Positions 9,358 to 19,208 of a stretch of DNA of 55,374 bases are shown here, piece by piece (position 1 is the first letter of the stretch; each line of letters starts with the position of its first letter). The stretch covers positions 1 through 55,374 of the forward strand of contig VFJY01000094.1 in NCBI GenBank assembly GCA_009885825.1. The letters run 5' to 3'. Made by a program: the position numbers and the translations under genes. This DNA comes from Rhodobiaceae bacterium (GTDB lineage: Bacteria; Pseudomonadota; Alphaproteobacteria; Rhizobiales; Aestuariivirgaceae). The notes under the pieces are model-generated. The model was given only the letters and a program-made list of their open reading frames with translations, was not told where the DNA came from and ran no database searches.

Positions 9358-10161
9358 ATGACGACCGATCCGAGCAAAATGGACCCTCGCCGCATGGAAA
9401 CGCTTCTGATGATCATGCAGGCGCTGCGCACGCCCCCCACAGGCTGCCCCTGGGACCTTGAGCAGAGTTTTGAGACTATAGTGCCCTACACCATTGAAGA
9501 GGCCTACGAGGTGGCTGATGCGGTCGCGCGTGGGAACCGGGAAGACCTCTGCGAAGAGTTGGGAGATTTGTTGCTGCAGGTTGTCTATCACGCCCAAATG
9601 GCGGCCGAAGAAGGCGCCTTCACATTTGATGATGTCGTTGAGGCGATCAACACCAAGATGGTGCGAAGGCATCCGCATGTATTCGGTGACGAGGCTGCCA
9701 AGTCCGCCAAACTTGCCAAGGGCTTTTGGGAAGATATGAAGGCTAAAGAAAGAGTCGACCAACCTGCCAAGAGTTTGCTGGACACGGTGCCCCTGGCCCT
9801 GCCCGGACTAACGCGGGCCCTCAAACTCCAAGCCAAGGCTGCCAGGGTTGGATTTGACTGGCCGTCAGTTGACAATGTCTATGACAAGATCGCTGAGGAA
9901 ATTTCCGAGTTTCGCACAGCCCCTGAAACACAGAAAGCGTCCGAATTTGGCGACCTGCTGTTCGCATTGGCCAATGTTGCCCGCTACATGGGGATTGATC
10001 CTGAGGACGCCCTGCGCACAACCAACGCAAAATTCACCCGCCGCTTTCGTCATATAGAACTGGAATTGGAAAAACGTGGACGTCAACCGCAGGATTCAAG
10101 CCTCGAGGAAATGGATGCCCTTTGGAACGCTGCCAAGGAATATGAAGAACAAGTCCCTTAG
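9358..10161 (+). CDS. mazG: Nucleoside triphosphate pyrophosphohydrolase MazG
   Basis: 267 aa from ATG 9358 (an in-frame ATG at 9334 adds eight residues but lacks any ribosome site). Two MazG domains are present, as in E. coli MazG. The first has GCPWDLEQSFETIVPYTIEEAYEV and EELGDLLLQVVYHAQ; the second has KIAEEISEF and EFGDLLFALANVARY. The EExxE and ExxD acids that bind Mg are present in both. It hydrolyses (d)NTPs to NMP plus PPi, housecleaning and possibly lowering ppGpp. Its stop TAG shares the four bases TTAG with the convergent hflX stop. Confidence 0.95.
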   Translation: MTTDPSKMDPRRMETLLMIMQALRTPPTGCPWDLEQSFETIVPYTIEEAYEVADAVARGNREDLCEELGDLLLQVVYHAQMAAEEGAFTFDDVVEAINTKMVRRHPHVFGDEAAKSAKLAKGFWEDMKAKERVDQPAKSLLDTVPLALPGLTRALKLQAKAARVGFDWPSVDNVYDKIAEEISEFRTAPETQKASEFGDLLFALANVARYMGIDPEDALRTTNAKFTRRFRHIELELEKRGRQPQDSSLEEMDALWNAAKEYEEQVP

Positions 10162-11519
10162 GACTTTGTCCTCATGCCCTTGCCAAATTTCGCCTGAGCC
10201 TGTCCCGCCGTATCTGCATCCAGCCGCACCGTCAGCCTCGTGCGGCCATCGTCATAGGCCTTGCGCGCCATCACCTCGCCCCTCTGATGCAACCAGGCCA
10301 TGCCCTTGCCGTCAGATGGATCAATCGTGATATCAAATAACGCGCTTTTACGGGCCAGCCTCGTTTCGATTGTGGCCAGAAGTTTATCAATTCCCTGGCC
10401 ATTGATCGAAGATATCAGAACACAATTTTCGTGCCTTTGGGCTTGTGCCTCGCGCGCGGCAAAGTCTGACGGCACCAGAAGGTCGGCCTTGTTCCATACT
10501 TCTATGATTTGTCCCCGCCGGTCTTCATTGATTCCAAGCTCCTCAAGCACAATGTTCACGTCATTGGCCTGCGCTTCAGTTTCGGCATGGTTCACGTCGC
10601 GCACATGGAGAATGATATCGGCTGTGAGCACTTCCTCTAGTGTTGCGCGAAATGAAGCGATCAATGCGGTTGGCAGTTCCGAGATGAAACCAACTGTGTC
10701 AGACAGGATAATTTTGCGGCCGCTTGGCAACACTATGTTCCGCATCGTTGGGTCAAGGGTTGCAAACAGCAGATCCTTGGCCAGCACGTTGGCCGATGTC
10801 AGCTTGTTGAACAGTGTCGATTTCCCGGCATTGGTGTAACCCACCAGGGCGACAATAGGGTAAGGTATGCGTTCCCTGCCCTTGCGATGCAGGTCCCGGG
10901 TTTTAACGACTGTTTCGAGCTCGCCCTCAATCTTGGAGATGCGTTCCTGAATCAAACGGCGATCGGTTTCCAACTGACTTTCGCCAGGGCCACCCAGAAA
11001 CCCAAAGCCGCCCCTCTGACGTTCCAAGTGGGTCCACGAGCGCACCAAACGGCTTTTCTGATATTGTAAATGCGCCAACTCGACCTGAAGCATTCCTTCT
11101 TTGGTGGTGGCGCGGCGGCCAAATATTTCCAATATAAGCCCAGTTCGATCAAGCACCTTGGCTTTCCATTCGGTTTCAAGGTTCCGCTGTTGCACGGGCG
11201 ACAGCTGGGCATTGACAAGCACAAGCTCAGCATCCGCCGCAGCCACCCTGCCCGCAATTTCCGCAACTTTCCCGGAGCCAATAAATGTTGCTGGTTTGGA
11301 TGCGGCCAGCGGCGCAATCAATGTGTCAACGATATCGAGATCAATGGCCTCCGCCAAGCCGATGGCCTCCGCCAATTTGCTCGCGGCGTCCCGGTCAGCC
11401 GCCTTGCTCTCGATCCGCGTTTTTCGCTCAACGTGAACGACAACCGCACGGGTTAACTCTGGGCCTTCAAGTTGGAAATCTACACCGCCACCGGACTTCA
11501 CGTGCTTGCTGAACTTCAC
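10158..11519 (-). CDS. hflX: GTPase HflX (ribosome-splitting)
   Basis: 453 aa. Domain order: an N-terminal HflX domain with [10 protein letters not shown] and the [13 protein letters not shown] segment, a coiled-coil linker with the Gly-rich [21 protein letters not shown], then the GTPase domain with G1 [14 protein letters not shown]3 DTVGFI and G4 NKAD. HflX binds the 50S subunit and splits stalled ribosomes after stress. Start is GTG 11519, overlapping the hfq stop by four bases. hfq-hflX adjacency is strongly conserved in proteobacteria. The gene converges on mazG with overlapping stop codons and no terminator between them. Confidence 0.96.
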   Translation of the reverse strand: MKFSKHVKSGGGVDFQLEGPELTRAVVVHVERKTRIESKAADRDAASKLAEAIGLAEAIDLDIVDTLIAPLAASKPATFIGSGKVAEIAGRVAAADAELVLVNAQLSPVQQRNLETEWKAKVLDRTGLILEIFGRRATTKEGMLQVELAHLQYQKSRLVRSWTHLERQRGGFGFLGGPGESQLETDRRLIQERISKIEGELETVVKTRDLHRKGRERIPYPIVALVGYTNAGKSTLFNKLTSANVLAKDLLFATLDPTMRNIVLPSGRKIILSDTVGFISELPTALIASFRATLEEVLTADIILHVRDVNHAETEAQANDVNIVLEELGINEDRRGQIIEVWNKADLLVPSDFAAREAQAQRHENCVLISSINGQGIDKLLATIETRLARKSALFDITIDPSDGKGMAWLHQRGEVMARKAYDDGRTRLTVRLDADTAGQAQAKFGKGMRTKS

Positions 11520-11761
11520 GCGCCGCCGCTCTCTTCGTCAAAAAGCGTAATTGGTCCGCCCGGCATAATTGTGGAGATCGCATGCTTGTAGACAAGCTGT
11601 GACATGCCGTCCCGGCGCAGCAGCAAGCAAAAGTTATCAAACCATGTAACAATGCCTTGCAGCTTGACGCCATTCACCAAAAACACTGTCACTGGAACTT
11701 TCTGCCGACGAACGTGATTCAAAAAAGTATCTTGCAGGTTTTGCGGTTTTTCTTGTGCCAT
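11516..11761 (-). CDS. hfq: RNA chaperone Hfq
   Basis: 81 aa. Sm-like hexameric RNA chaperone that pairs small RNAs with mRNAs. Sm1 ([43 protein letters not shown]) and Sm2 (YKHAISTI) are intact. The proximal-face Gln near the start and the KH of Sm2 that contact U-rich RNA are present. The C-terminal tail is short, ending SGGA, as usual in Alphaproteobacteria. It lies 83 bases downstream of ntrX and overlaps hflX, in the ntr-hfq-hflX arrangement typical of Rhizobiales. Confidence 0.97.
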   Translation of the reverse strand: MAQEKPQNLQDTFLNHVRRQKVPVTVFLVNGVKLQGIVTWFDNFCLLLRRDGMSQLVYKHAISTIMPGGPITLFDEESGGA

Positions 11762-11844
11762 TCTGTTTCTCTATTTTTTAAAGGCCAACGACGCTTATTC
11801 ACCTTTTGCCAGCCTATCACAAGAATTGCCGCAGGCAAAATGCC

Positions 11845-13233
11845 TTATGGATTGTCTTCGTCCGCCTTGGTCAGCAAGCCCAAAAGCTTGATTTTTCGGT
11901 GCAGCGCCGAGCGTTCCATGCCGATAAAAACCGATGTGCGGGAAATATTTCCGCCAAATCGCGAGAGCTGGGCTGTCACATAATCGCGCTCGAAAGCCTC
12001 CCGGGCTTCGCGCAGTGGCAGGGTGAGCAGGTGCTCACCCGAAAATATTCCACCGGTTCCGTTTGATGTGCCCACATCGGATGGCAACATGGCCGCGGTG
12101 ATCTCGCTCTGCGGATCACCGCTGGCCAGTATCATGATACGCTCGACATTATTTTTGAGCTCACGGACATTTCCTGTCCAATCGCGTGTTTGCAGGACGG
12201 CCACCGCATCACTGGCAATCCGCCGCAATGGTTGACCAGCAACGGAGGAATAGGTCCTTGAGAAATAGTCGATCAGCTCGGGGATGTCCTCGCGCCGCTC
12301 CGACAGGCTCGGTACACGCACCAGCACCACGCCCAGGCGATGATAGAGATCCTCGCGAAATCTGTTCTCGGCGATCAATGCCCCGAGATTGCGGCTTGTC
12401 GAGGACACGATGCGAACATCCACGCGAACTTTTTTCGATCCATTTACCCGTTGAAATGTTTGCTCAAGTAAAACCCGCAACACTTTCCCCTGGGTGACGA
12501 GCGGCATATCTGCCACCTCGTCAATAAACAGTGTTCCGCCATGCGCCTCTTCCAGAGCGCCTACCCTTTGATCGGCACCGGCTCCGGCTTCAACACCAAA
12601 AAGCTCCTCCTCCATTCTTTCAGGTTCCATGGTGGCGGCGCTCAGGGTGACAAACGGGCCACTTGCACGGCCGGACAAGGCATGCAGCAACCGAGCCGTC
12701 AATTCCTTGCCAGTTCCCATGCCGCCTGAAATCAAAACCCGGCTGTTGGCGGGCGCAATTTTTTTCAGGAGTTGGCGCAGTTGGCGCATCGCCACCGAGG
12801 AACCATGCAACTCCACATCAACGCCCGCCCGGCCTTTGAGAGACTCATTCTCCCGTTTGAGACGGGTGGTTTCGAGAGCCCGGCCAACAACCAGCAGAAG
12901 CCGGTCAGCATTGAATGGCTTTTCTATGTATTCATATGCACCGCGTTTTATGGCTGCGACGGCTGTTTCGATGTTTCCGTGACCTGATATGATAACAACT
13001 GGAACATCCTGATGCTGCTCCTTGATAACCTGCAGGAGATCAAGACCGTCAAGCCTTGAACCTTGCAACCAGATGTCCAGAATGATCAGCGAGGGTCTGC
13101 GTTGACCAACTTCGGTAAGTGCCGCGTCGCTGTTGTGCGCCAGCCGGGTTTCAAATCCTTCGTCCTGCAAAATACCAGCAATCAATTCACGGATATCAGC
13201 TTCATCATCGACTATCAGAATATCAGCGGCCAT
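11845..13233 (-). CDS. ntrX: Nitrogen/redox response regulator NtrX
   Basis: 462 aa. Receiver domain with phospho-acceptor Asp53 (LIILDIWLQG), AAA+ domain (Walker A GGMGTGKE, Walker B GTLFIDEVADMP) and a C-terminal Fis-type helix-turn-helix (GGNISRTSVFIGMERSALHRKIK). The GAFTGA loop that contacts sigma-54 is absent: the region reads ELFGVEAGAGADQRVGALE. That matches alphaproteobacterial NtrX, which works with sigma-70 promoters. Its partner NtrY lies 13 bases upstream. The pair has been tied to nitrogen metabolism, envelope and respiratory control in related species. Confidence 0.95.
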   Translation of the reverse strand: MAADILIVDDEADIRELIAGILQDEGFETRLAHNSDAALTEVGQRRPSLIILDIWLQGSRLDGLDLLQVIKEQHQDVPVVIISGHGNIETAVAAIKRGAYEYIEKPFNADRLLLVVGRALETTRLKRENESLKGRAGVDVELHGSSVAMRQLRQLLKKIAPANSRVLISGGMGTGKELTARLLHALSGRASGPFVTLSAATMEPERMEEELFGVEAGAGADQRVGALEEAHGGTLFIDEVADMPLVTQGKVLRVLLEQTFQRVNGSKKVRVDVRIVSSTSRNLGALIAENRFREDLYHRLGVVLVRVPSLSERREDIPELIDYFSRTYSSVAGQPLRRIASDAVAVLQTRDWTGNVRELKNNVERIMILASGDPQSEITAAMLPSDVGTSNGTGGIFSGEHLLTLPLREAREAFERDYVTAQLSRFGGNISRTSVFIGMERSALHRKIKLLGLLTKADEDNP

Positions 13234-13246
13234 CAGCTTTACTCAC

Positions 13247-15451
13247 TCAAACAGATTCAAATTGGGTTGCGGCAACCGGGGCAAATTCAAGAGTGACCTG
13301 CGCGCCGATGCCACCAGGTGCATCCTGCAGCCGCAAGCGGCCACCATGTTCTTCCATCACACGCTTGACAATAGCCAAACCAAGGCCCGTGCCCTTGTCA
13401 CGCGTTGTCATATAGGGTTCAGCCAGACGGCTCCGATTTTCCTTGGGCAAGCCGACACCATTGTCCGTCACGCGAATGAACGGCATGCCTGAAACCTGAC
13501 CTGCCTCCACATGGATTCGCCCCTTTTCCAGGCCATCGGCCTGGGATCTGCCGTCGATGGCTTCCCCCGCGTTCTTGACAAGATTGGTGACAGCCTGTGT
13601 GATGAGCCGCCGATCAAACATGAATGAGAAGTTGGCTTGCGTGACGTCGATTTCAATATCCGTGTCACTGGAGGATACGCGTTGCAGGACGGTTGCATCC
13701 CTCACCAGATCAGCCAAGTTTAGCATTTCGAGAGCGGCTTTTGGCATACGCGCAAAAGACGAGAACTCATCAACCATGCGGCCAATGTCACCCACTTGCC
13801 GGATGATGGTATCCGTGCACTGCTCGAACACTTTGCGGTCAGTCACTATTTCAGAACTGTATTTGCGCTTCAGCCGCTCGGCTGAAAGCTGGATTGGAGT
13901 CAGCGGATTTTTTATTTCGTGGGCAATGCGCCGCGCAATGTCGGCCCAGGCCGTGTTGCGCTGGGCTGACACCAGATCTGTGATGTCATCAAACGTCAAC
14001 ACATAACCATGCTTCGCATCGTCAGAAAGCTCTGTGGTGATACGGGCAACGAAACTCAAATCCCTGCCCTGCTCCTGTGTATTTATTTGACCTTCGGCAA
14101 AACCTGATGGACGGGACTTTGCCTGCTCAAACAATGCCGCAAATTCCGGCAGGGCAGCGCTGAATGGCTTGCCTAGCAGTGAAGTTTCAGTTTCATTCAA
14201 CAAATGCAGCGATGACCGGTTGGCGAGTGAAATTTTTTGTTCGGGATTGATGCCAATCACTCCGGCGCTGACTCCCGCCAGCATGGCCTCGGTAAAGCGT
14301 CGCCGCTCATCAAGCTGATCGTTCGTCTTGATCAACTGATCCTGTTGCCGCGCGACCTGATCGGTCATGAAATTGAATGTCCGGGCCAGTGTCTCGAGAT
14401 CACCAATGCCTTCAAGGGTGCTGACCTTGGCAGAAAAATCACCCTCCGCCACGCGCCGGGACGCATCCAGAATTCGAACAATGGGAGCAACCAGCCGATC
14501 TGAAAACCACAAGCCGATCCAGATTGCCGCAAGCAGGAAAACGAAGGCCACAACCGCATACATCAAACCAAACGTCAACTGTACGCCGACGCGCTGGCTC
14601 AACAGGCGGTCATACTCGGATTTGGCTTCCCTGGTCTTTGTGAGCTGATCAATGACGGTGGGAGATATGACCCGGTAGACATAGAAATAGTGGCTGGGAT
14701 AGCCCTGCAGCTTGATGAGAGCCCGCACAAGGTTGCCTCCCCTGCCGGGCGGTATCAAGACAAGTTCGCCCTTGTCCGCCTGGGCGATCATTTCGGATGT
14801 CGGCGCCAGAAATTTTATCTTGTCATTGGCGGTGACGTTGACATCAATTCGTTTTTTTTCATGGTCAAACACAAAAGCACCCGCCAGCCCCCGCAAGGCC
14901 GCATGGCGGGCAACCCGGCGCACGAAACCAGCGCGATCTGTATCAAACAATATCTTCTGCTGATTGAGATCGACCGATATGTTGGCGACATCGGCGCGCG
15001 TTGCCTCAGCGCTATTGTTGATATAGGCTTCCGCAACCGTGACAGCTGAATTTACGATTGCTTGGGTGCGCTGCGAAAACCATGCATCCAGACCGCGATT
15101 GAGGGTTACCACAGCAAAAACCGCCACAATGATCGCCGGAACAATGGCGATAAGACTGAAAAGCGAAATCAACCGGATATGCAGGCTGGCTCCGGGAGTG
15201 CCCCTGCGGCGTTCCTGTACAAGAAACAGAACCTGGCCGCCGATCATGACCGCCATGATGATCAACAGTATTGTGTTGGTTAGCAACAAGGCAGACGTAA
15301 CTTGAGCTGTGGGTGTAATGGGCGTGAGGCCCGTAAGAATGGCAAATGTCGAAAGGCCGCAGACAATGCCGAGCAGCACAAGCGCGAAGCCGGCCCAGCC
15401 AGTAAGGCGGCTAAGTTTGCCTGTAATTCTCTGCTCGGTCTTGTCGGTCAT
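13247..15451 (-). CDS. ntrY: Membrane sensor histidine kinase NtrY
   Basis: About 734 aa from ATG 15451 (a GTG at 15469 would add six residues; neither has a clear ribosome site). N-terminal transmembrane helices lie at about 15-40, 45-70 and 85-110, followed by a periplasmic segment, another transmembrane helix near 280-305, HAMP, PAS (near 380-480), then HisKA with [19 protein letters not shown] and HATPase_c (NLVKNAGEAI, GTGLGLAIVKRV). It phosphorylates NtrX. It sits between ntrC and ntrX in the same operon. Confidence 0.95.
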   Translation of the reverse strand: MTDKTEQRITGKLSRLTGWAGFALVLLGIVCGLSTFAILTGLTPITPTAQVTSALLLTNTILLIIMAVMIGGQVLFLVQERRRGTPGASLHIRLISLFSLIAIVPAIIVAVFAVVTLNRGLDAWFSQRTQAIVNSAVTVAEAYINNSAEATRADVANISVDLNQQKILFDTDRAGFVRRVARHAALRGLAGAFVFDHEKKRIDVNVTANDKIKFLAPTSEMIAQADKGELVLIPPGRGGNLVRALIKLQGYPSHYFYVYRVISPTVIDQLTKTREAKSEYDRLLSQRVGVQLTFGLMYAVVAFVFLLAAIWIGLWFSDRLVAPIVRILDASRRVAEGDFSAKVSTLEGIGDLETLARTFNFMTDQVARQQDQLIKTNDQLDERRRFTEAMLAGVSAGVIGINPEQKISLANRSSLHLLNETETSLLGKPFSAALPEFAALFEQAKSRPSGFAEGQINTQEQGRDLSFVARITTELSDDAKHGYVLTFDDITDLVSAQRNTAWADIARRIAHEIKNPLTPIQLSAERLKRKYSSEIVTDRKVFEQCTDTIIRQVGDIGRMVDEFSSFARMPKAALEMLNLADLVRDATVLQRVSSSDTDIEIDVTQANFSFMFDRRLITQAVTNLVKNAGEAIDGRSQADGLEKGRIHVEAGQVSGMPFIRVTDNGVGLPKENRSRLAEPYMTTRDKGTGLGLAIVKRVMEEHGGRLRLQDAPGGIGAQVTLEFAPVAATQFESV

Positions 15452-15519
15452 GCGGATATGATTCACCACTACTGTGACATGAAATCAACACTAATAGTGG
15501 CGGATTTGCGACACTCACA

Positions 15520-16968
15520 CTACTGCAATCCACGGATACTTTTCACGTTTCGGCTTTTTAATTTGGTCCGCAGGGTATTGCGGTTGATGCCCAGCAGATC
15601 CGCCGCCTTGAGCTGGTTTCCGTTGGTTGCAGCGAGGCTTGCCCGCAATAGCGGCGGTTCAATTTCTGCCAGAATCCGCTCATAAAGGCCGGAAGGCGGC
15701 AGATTCGACCCGAACGAAGCAAAATATTCGGCGAGGTAGTTTTCAAGGAATTCGGAAGGCTCGCTAAACTCAGTCGTTTTTTGGCTGCGCTGTCGCACCG
15801 GTTGGGCGGCAGAAAGTTCCCGCACAACGGAAGATGCCGCGATTGTGTCGTCGGTTTCCATGGCCAGAAGGCGCCGGATAAGATTTTCCAGCTCGCGCAC
15901 GTTGCCAGGCCAGCGATAGGTCTGCAGGGCCGCGACGGCTTCCGGCGAAATTTCCTTTTGTTGCAATCCTTCCGCCGGAGCCCGCTCAAGAAAATGTCGC
16001 GCAAGATCGGGAATGTCTTCAAGCCTTTCGCGCAGCGCCGGCAGGAGCAGGGGCACAACATTCAGCCGGAAAAACAGATCTTCGCGGAACTGCCCCTGGG
16101 CTATCAATTGGCGCAGATCCCGGTGGGTTGCGGCAATGATGCGAACATTGGTCTTGATCGGCGCCACACCGCCCACGGATGTGTACTCGCTTTGCTGCAA
16201 CACGCGCAGCAATCTGGTTTGCGCCTCAAGTGGCATATCGCCGATTTCATCGAGGAAAAGCGTTCCACCTTCTGCCTGCTCAAACCGCCCCGCCATGCGG
16301 GAAGTCGCGCCGGTGAATGCCCCCTTTTCATGGCCAAAAAGTTCCGACTCGATCAGCTCGCGCGGGATCGCCGCCATGTTGACCGCGACAAACGCGCCTT
16401 TGCGCCTGCGGCCATAGTCATGCAACGCGCGCGCAACCAACTCCTTGCCGGTGCCAGACTCGCCAACAATCATGACGGTGAGGTCAGTCTGCGTGAGGCG
16501 CGCAATCACGCGGTAGATGCCCTGCATTGCCGCTGAACGCCCGACGATCGGCAAATTTTCTGACGCCGGTTTTTTCTTTACCGGAACCCCTGAAGGCTTG
16601 GATGCCTGCTCCAGGGCGCGGCCAACCGTTTGCACCAGCGCATTCAGATCAAAGGGTTTCGGCAGATAGTCATAGGCGCCGCGCTCCGCCGCCGTAATCG
16701 CAGTCATAATTGTATTTTGCGCGCTCATGACAATTATGGGCAGATTTGGCCTGAGCTTCTTGATGCGGGGAATGACATCGAATGCATTCTCATCGGGCAG
16801 CACGACGTCGGTCAATACGACATCGCCCTGCCCTTCGCTCACCCAGCGCCAAAGCGCCGTTGCCGTGGCGGTTGCGCGAACGCTGTATCCCGCGCGGTTT
16901 AGAGCTTGCGTCAGCACAGTGCGAATGGCGCTATCATCGTCTGCGAGCAGGATTGTCTTGGCGATCAC
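15520..16968 (-). CDS. ntrC: Nitrogen regulator NtrC (sigma-54 activator)
   Basis: 482 aa. Receiver domain with Asp54 ([11 protein letters not shown]), AAA+ domain with Walker A GESGTGKE, the intact sigma-54 contact loop GAFTGA, Walker [13 protein letters not shown], and a C-terminal Fis-type HTH ([17 protein letters not shown]). NtrC~P activates nitrogen-scavenging promoters. The contrast with NtrX in the same operon, which lacks GAFTGA, is clear. Its start overlaps ntrB by four bases. A short gap of about 68 bases separates it from ntrY. Confidence 0.97.
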   Translation of the reverse strand: MIAKTILLADDDSAIRTVLTQALNRAGYSVRATATATALWRWVSEGQGDVVLTDVVLPDENAFDVIPRIKKLRPNLPIIVMSAQNTIMTAITAAERGAYDYLPKPFDLNALVQTVGRALEQASKPSGVPVKKKPASENLPIVGRSAAMQGIYRVIARLTQTDLTVMIVGESGTGKELVARALHDYGRRRKGAFVAVNMAAIPRELIESELFGHEKGAFTGATSRMAGRFEQAEGGTLFLDEIGDMPLEAQTRLLRVLQQSEYTSVGGVAPIKTNVRIIAATHRDLRQLIAQGQFREDLFFRLNVVPLLLPALRERLEDIPDLARHFLERAPAEGLQQKEISPEAVAALQTYRWPGNVRELENLIRRLLAMETDDTIAASSVVRELSAAQPVRQRSQKTTEFSEPSEFLENYLAEYFASFGSNLPPSGLYERILAEIEPPLLRASLAATNGNQLKAADLLGINRNTLRTKLKSRNVKSIRGLQ

Positions 16969-18086
16969 CGATGAACTCCTTCCAGCTCCGATTTGGCCGG
17001 CGTCTGCTGGCGCAACATAGGAAGAAGCACGCGAAATGTTGAACCACGCTCGCGAGGAATATATTCAACCATTCCGCCGTGGTCGCGAACGATCTTTGCG
17101 ACCAGGGCCAGACCCAACCCGCGGCCCTGGGGCTTTGTGGTCACAAACGCCTCAAATATATGGGGACGCAAATCTTCGCTGATGCCAGGTCCGTTGTCAT
17201 GAACACACACTTCAAATGGCAATGAAACGCGCTCTGTGGAACCCGGCACTGTCAGTTTGACACCGGGGCGGAAGGCTGTGGTGAACGTGATCTCACCCGC
17301 GCCATCCGCAGCGCCCATTGATTCTGCCGCGTTTTTTGCCAAATTCAGGAACACCTGCACCAGTTGATCCTGATTGCCGAGCACTGGGGGCAACGACGGA
17401 TCATAGTCCTCACGGAACGCGAAGGAATCGCCGACGCTCGCCGCGACCAATTGTTTCACGCGGCCCAGCACGACATGGATATTGATTGCCGCGCGGTCGA
17501 GGGGCCGTTCATCGGAAAAGACCTCCATTTGATCCACAAGATCACGAATCCGGTCGGTCTCCTCGCAGATCAGTTTCGCCAAGGCCCGGTCATTTCCATC
17601 CAACACAGGTTCCAGCAACTGCGCCGCGCCCTTGATGCCCGAAAGCGGGTTTTTGATCTCATGGGCCAGCATTGTCGCCATGCCCGATACGGAGCGCGCC
17701 GCGCCGCGATGGGTAAGTTGCAGATCAAATTTTTGCGCCATCGAACGCCGCAGAAATGTGAGCACAACAAATCGCGCATCATCATTCACCAGTGCCGTTT
17801 GCAAATCCACAATCCGCTCGCCGCCAAGACGGGGTGTTCCAACGCCAACCGAATATTCATTCATGACGCCGGAGTGTTGGCGAACCTGTTGCACGGCTTC
17901 GAGAACAGGGCTTGAAAAAGGCATTGCATCTTCAAGCCTGTTGCGCGCCAGCACGGTTGAGGAGGCCTGAAAAAAATCCTCGGCAGCGCTGTTGGCAAGG
18001 CAAATCATGTTGTCGTCATCGACAATAAGAATTGGATTGGGCAGCGCATCAAAAATGGCCCGCAGTGGTGGCAGCTTGTCCATCAT
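16965..18086 (-). CDS. ntrB: Nitrogen sensor histidine kinase NtrB
   Basis: 373 aa and soluble. A PAS domain (about 10-120) precedes HisKA with the phosphorylated His142 in [19 protein letters not shown] and HATPase_c with [16 protein letters not shown] and [13 protein letters not shown]. NtrB phosphorylates or dephosphorylates NtrC under control of the PII protein. No transmembrane segment is seen. It overlaps dusB upstream and ntrC downstream by four bases each, so dusB-ntrB-ntrC is a coupled unit. Confidence 0.96.
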   Translation of the reverse strand: MMDKLPPLRAIFDALPNPILIVDDDNMICLANSAAEDFFQASSTVLARNRLEDAMPFSSPVLEAVQQVRQHSGVMNEYSVGVGTPRLGGERIVDLQTALVNDDARFVVLTFLRRSMAQKFDLQLTHRGAARSVSGMATMLAHEIKNPLSGIKGAAQLLEPVLDGNDRALAKLICEETDRIRDLVDQMEVFSDERPLDRAAINIHVVLGRVKQLVAASVGDSFAFREDYDPSLPPVLGNQDQLVQVFLNLAKNAAESMGAADGAGEITFTTAFRPGVKLTVPGSTERVSLPFEVCVHDNGPGISEDLRPHIFEAFVTTKPQGRGLGLALVAKIVRDHGGMVEYIPRERGSTFRVLLPMLRQQTPAKSELEGVHR

Positions 18087-19099
18087 GCCGCCTCCAAAAT
18101 GGAATTTGCAAGCGAACCATAAAGATCAACAATCGAGCGGGCAACGAAGTTGTTGTCGGGGGACGTTAGAATGCGGTTGCGCCAAAACAGGGCATCGTTC
18201 GCAGCCAGCAGCCCTCGCTCTTCCAGCCGCATGATGCTCCAACCCAGGTTTTTGCGCGCGGTTCTATTGCCCAAATCTGCCCCATAATTGATCAGGGTTC
18301 GTTCGTGTTGGCTTGCAACAATTTGCATTTCCGCATCCAGTGGTGGCTCATCAATGCCGCTGCCGGGATCAAGTTGGTTGGCAATGACACCGGGCCACCA
18401 AGGCCTGCCATAGGCCCCGCGCCCAATCATCACGCCGTCGGCGCCGGAAGCCGCCAGCATGGCGCGCGTGTCGTGAATGGAAGTTGCGTCACCATTGGCG
18501 ATCAGGGGAATCTCGATCGCGTCCCGAACCGCGCGAATGGCCTGCCAATCAGCCTTGCCCTTATAGAACTGGCAGCGAGTGCGGCCATGCACCGTGATCA
18601 TCTGTATGCCTGCGGCCTCAGCCCGCCGCGCAAGTTCTGGCGCGTTTATGTTTGCCTGATCCCACCCCAGGCGCATCTTGAGCGTTACGGGAACCGTGGC
18701 CGCCTGCACCGTGGCTTCAATCAGCGTCATCGCATGATCAAGATCGCGCATGAGAGCGGAGCCAGAAAGACCACCCGTCACCTGCTTGGCTGGGCACCCC
18801 ATGTTGATGTCAATAATGTCAGCGCCCATGCCTTGGGCGACCTTGGCCCCTTCACTCATCCAGCGCGCCTCACGACCCGCCAACTGAATAACGAAAGGCT
18901 TCAGTTTACCTGCGCCCATTGCCCTGCGGACCATATCAGGCCTCGCACGCGCAAGCTCTTCACTGGCCACCATCTCGGATACCACCAAGCCTGCCCCAAA
19001 TTCATGGGCAACGGCGCGGAATGGCTCATCCGTGACCCCTGAAAGCGGGGCGAGGAAGACCCGGTTGCGGGTTTTTATGGGACCGATTTGTATGCTCAT
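18083..19099 (-). CDS. dusB: tRNA-dihydrouridine synthase DusB
   Basis: 338 aa. Flavin-dependent TIM-barrel enzyme reducing uridines in the tRNA D-loop. Visible are LAPLSGVTDEPFR at 17-29, the NMGCPAKQV motif with catalytic Cys102, TVHGRTRCQFYKGKADW and the FMN-binding NGDATS and GADGVMIGRGAYGRPW. It is the first gene of the ntr operon in many Alphaproteobacteria and E. coli dusB likewise precedes fis, so regulators following dusB is a recurring arrangement. A candidate promoter lies at 19137-19164. Confidence 0.95.
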   Translation of the reverse strand: MSIQIGPIKTRNRVFLAPLSGVTDEPFRAVAHEFGAGLVVSEMVASEELARARPDMVRRAMGAGKLKPFVIQLAGREARWMSEGAKVAQGMGADIIDINMGCPAKQVTGGLSGSALMRDLDHAMTLIEATVQAATVPVTLKMRLGWDQANINAPELARRAEAAGIQMITVHGRTRCQFYKGKADWQAIRAVRDAIEIPLIANGDATSIHDTRAMLAASGADGVMIGRGAYGRPWWPGVIANQLDPGSGIDEPPLDAEMQIVASQHERTLINYGADLGNRTARKNLGWSIMRLEERGLLAANDALFWRNRILTSPDNNFVARSIVDLYGSLANSILEAA

Positions 19100-19136
19100 T
19101 TATTCATCACATTATCGCGAGGCGAAATTTTTAGGC

Positions 19137-19164
19137 ATTCTAGGTATATGTTGCACTGCGTCAA
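19137..19164 (-). promoter_or_regulatory. Candidate sigma-70 promoter of the dusB-ntr operon
   Basis: On the minus strand TTGACG (19164-19159), a 16-base spacer and TAGAAT (19142-19137) resemble -35 and -10 elements. The -10 is 38 bases before the dusB ATG. It is the only good match in the 109-base divergent gap between dusB and ispDF. Assigned by eye. Confidence 0.45.
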
Positions 19165-19208
19165 GGCCATTTATTGCCGGGTGCCAGCCTTGCTGCTAGA
19201 CGAACTTT

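Noticed and set aside
15781-16536. 251-codon frame on the + strand
   Set aside because: It lies wholly antisense to ntrC, which has full domain support; it is a high-GC shadow.
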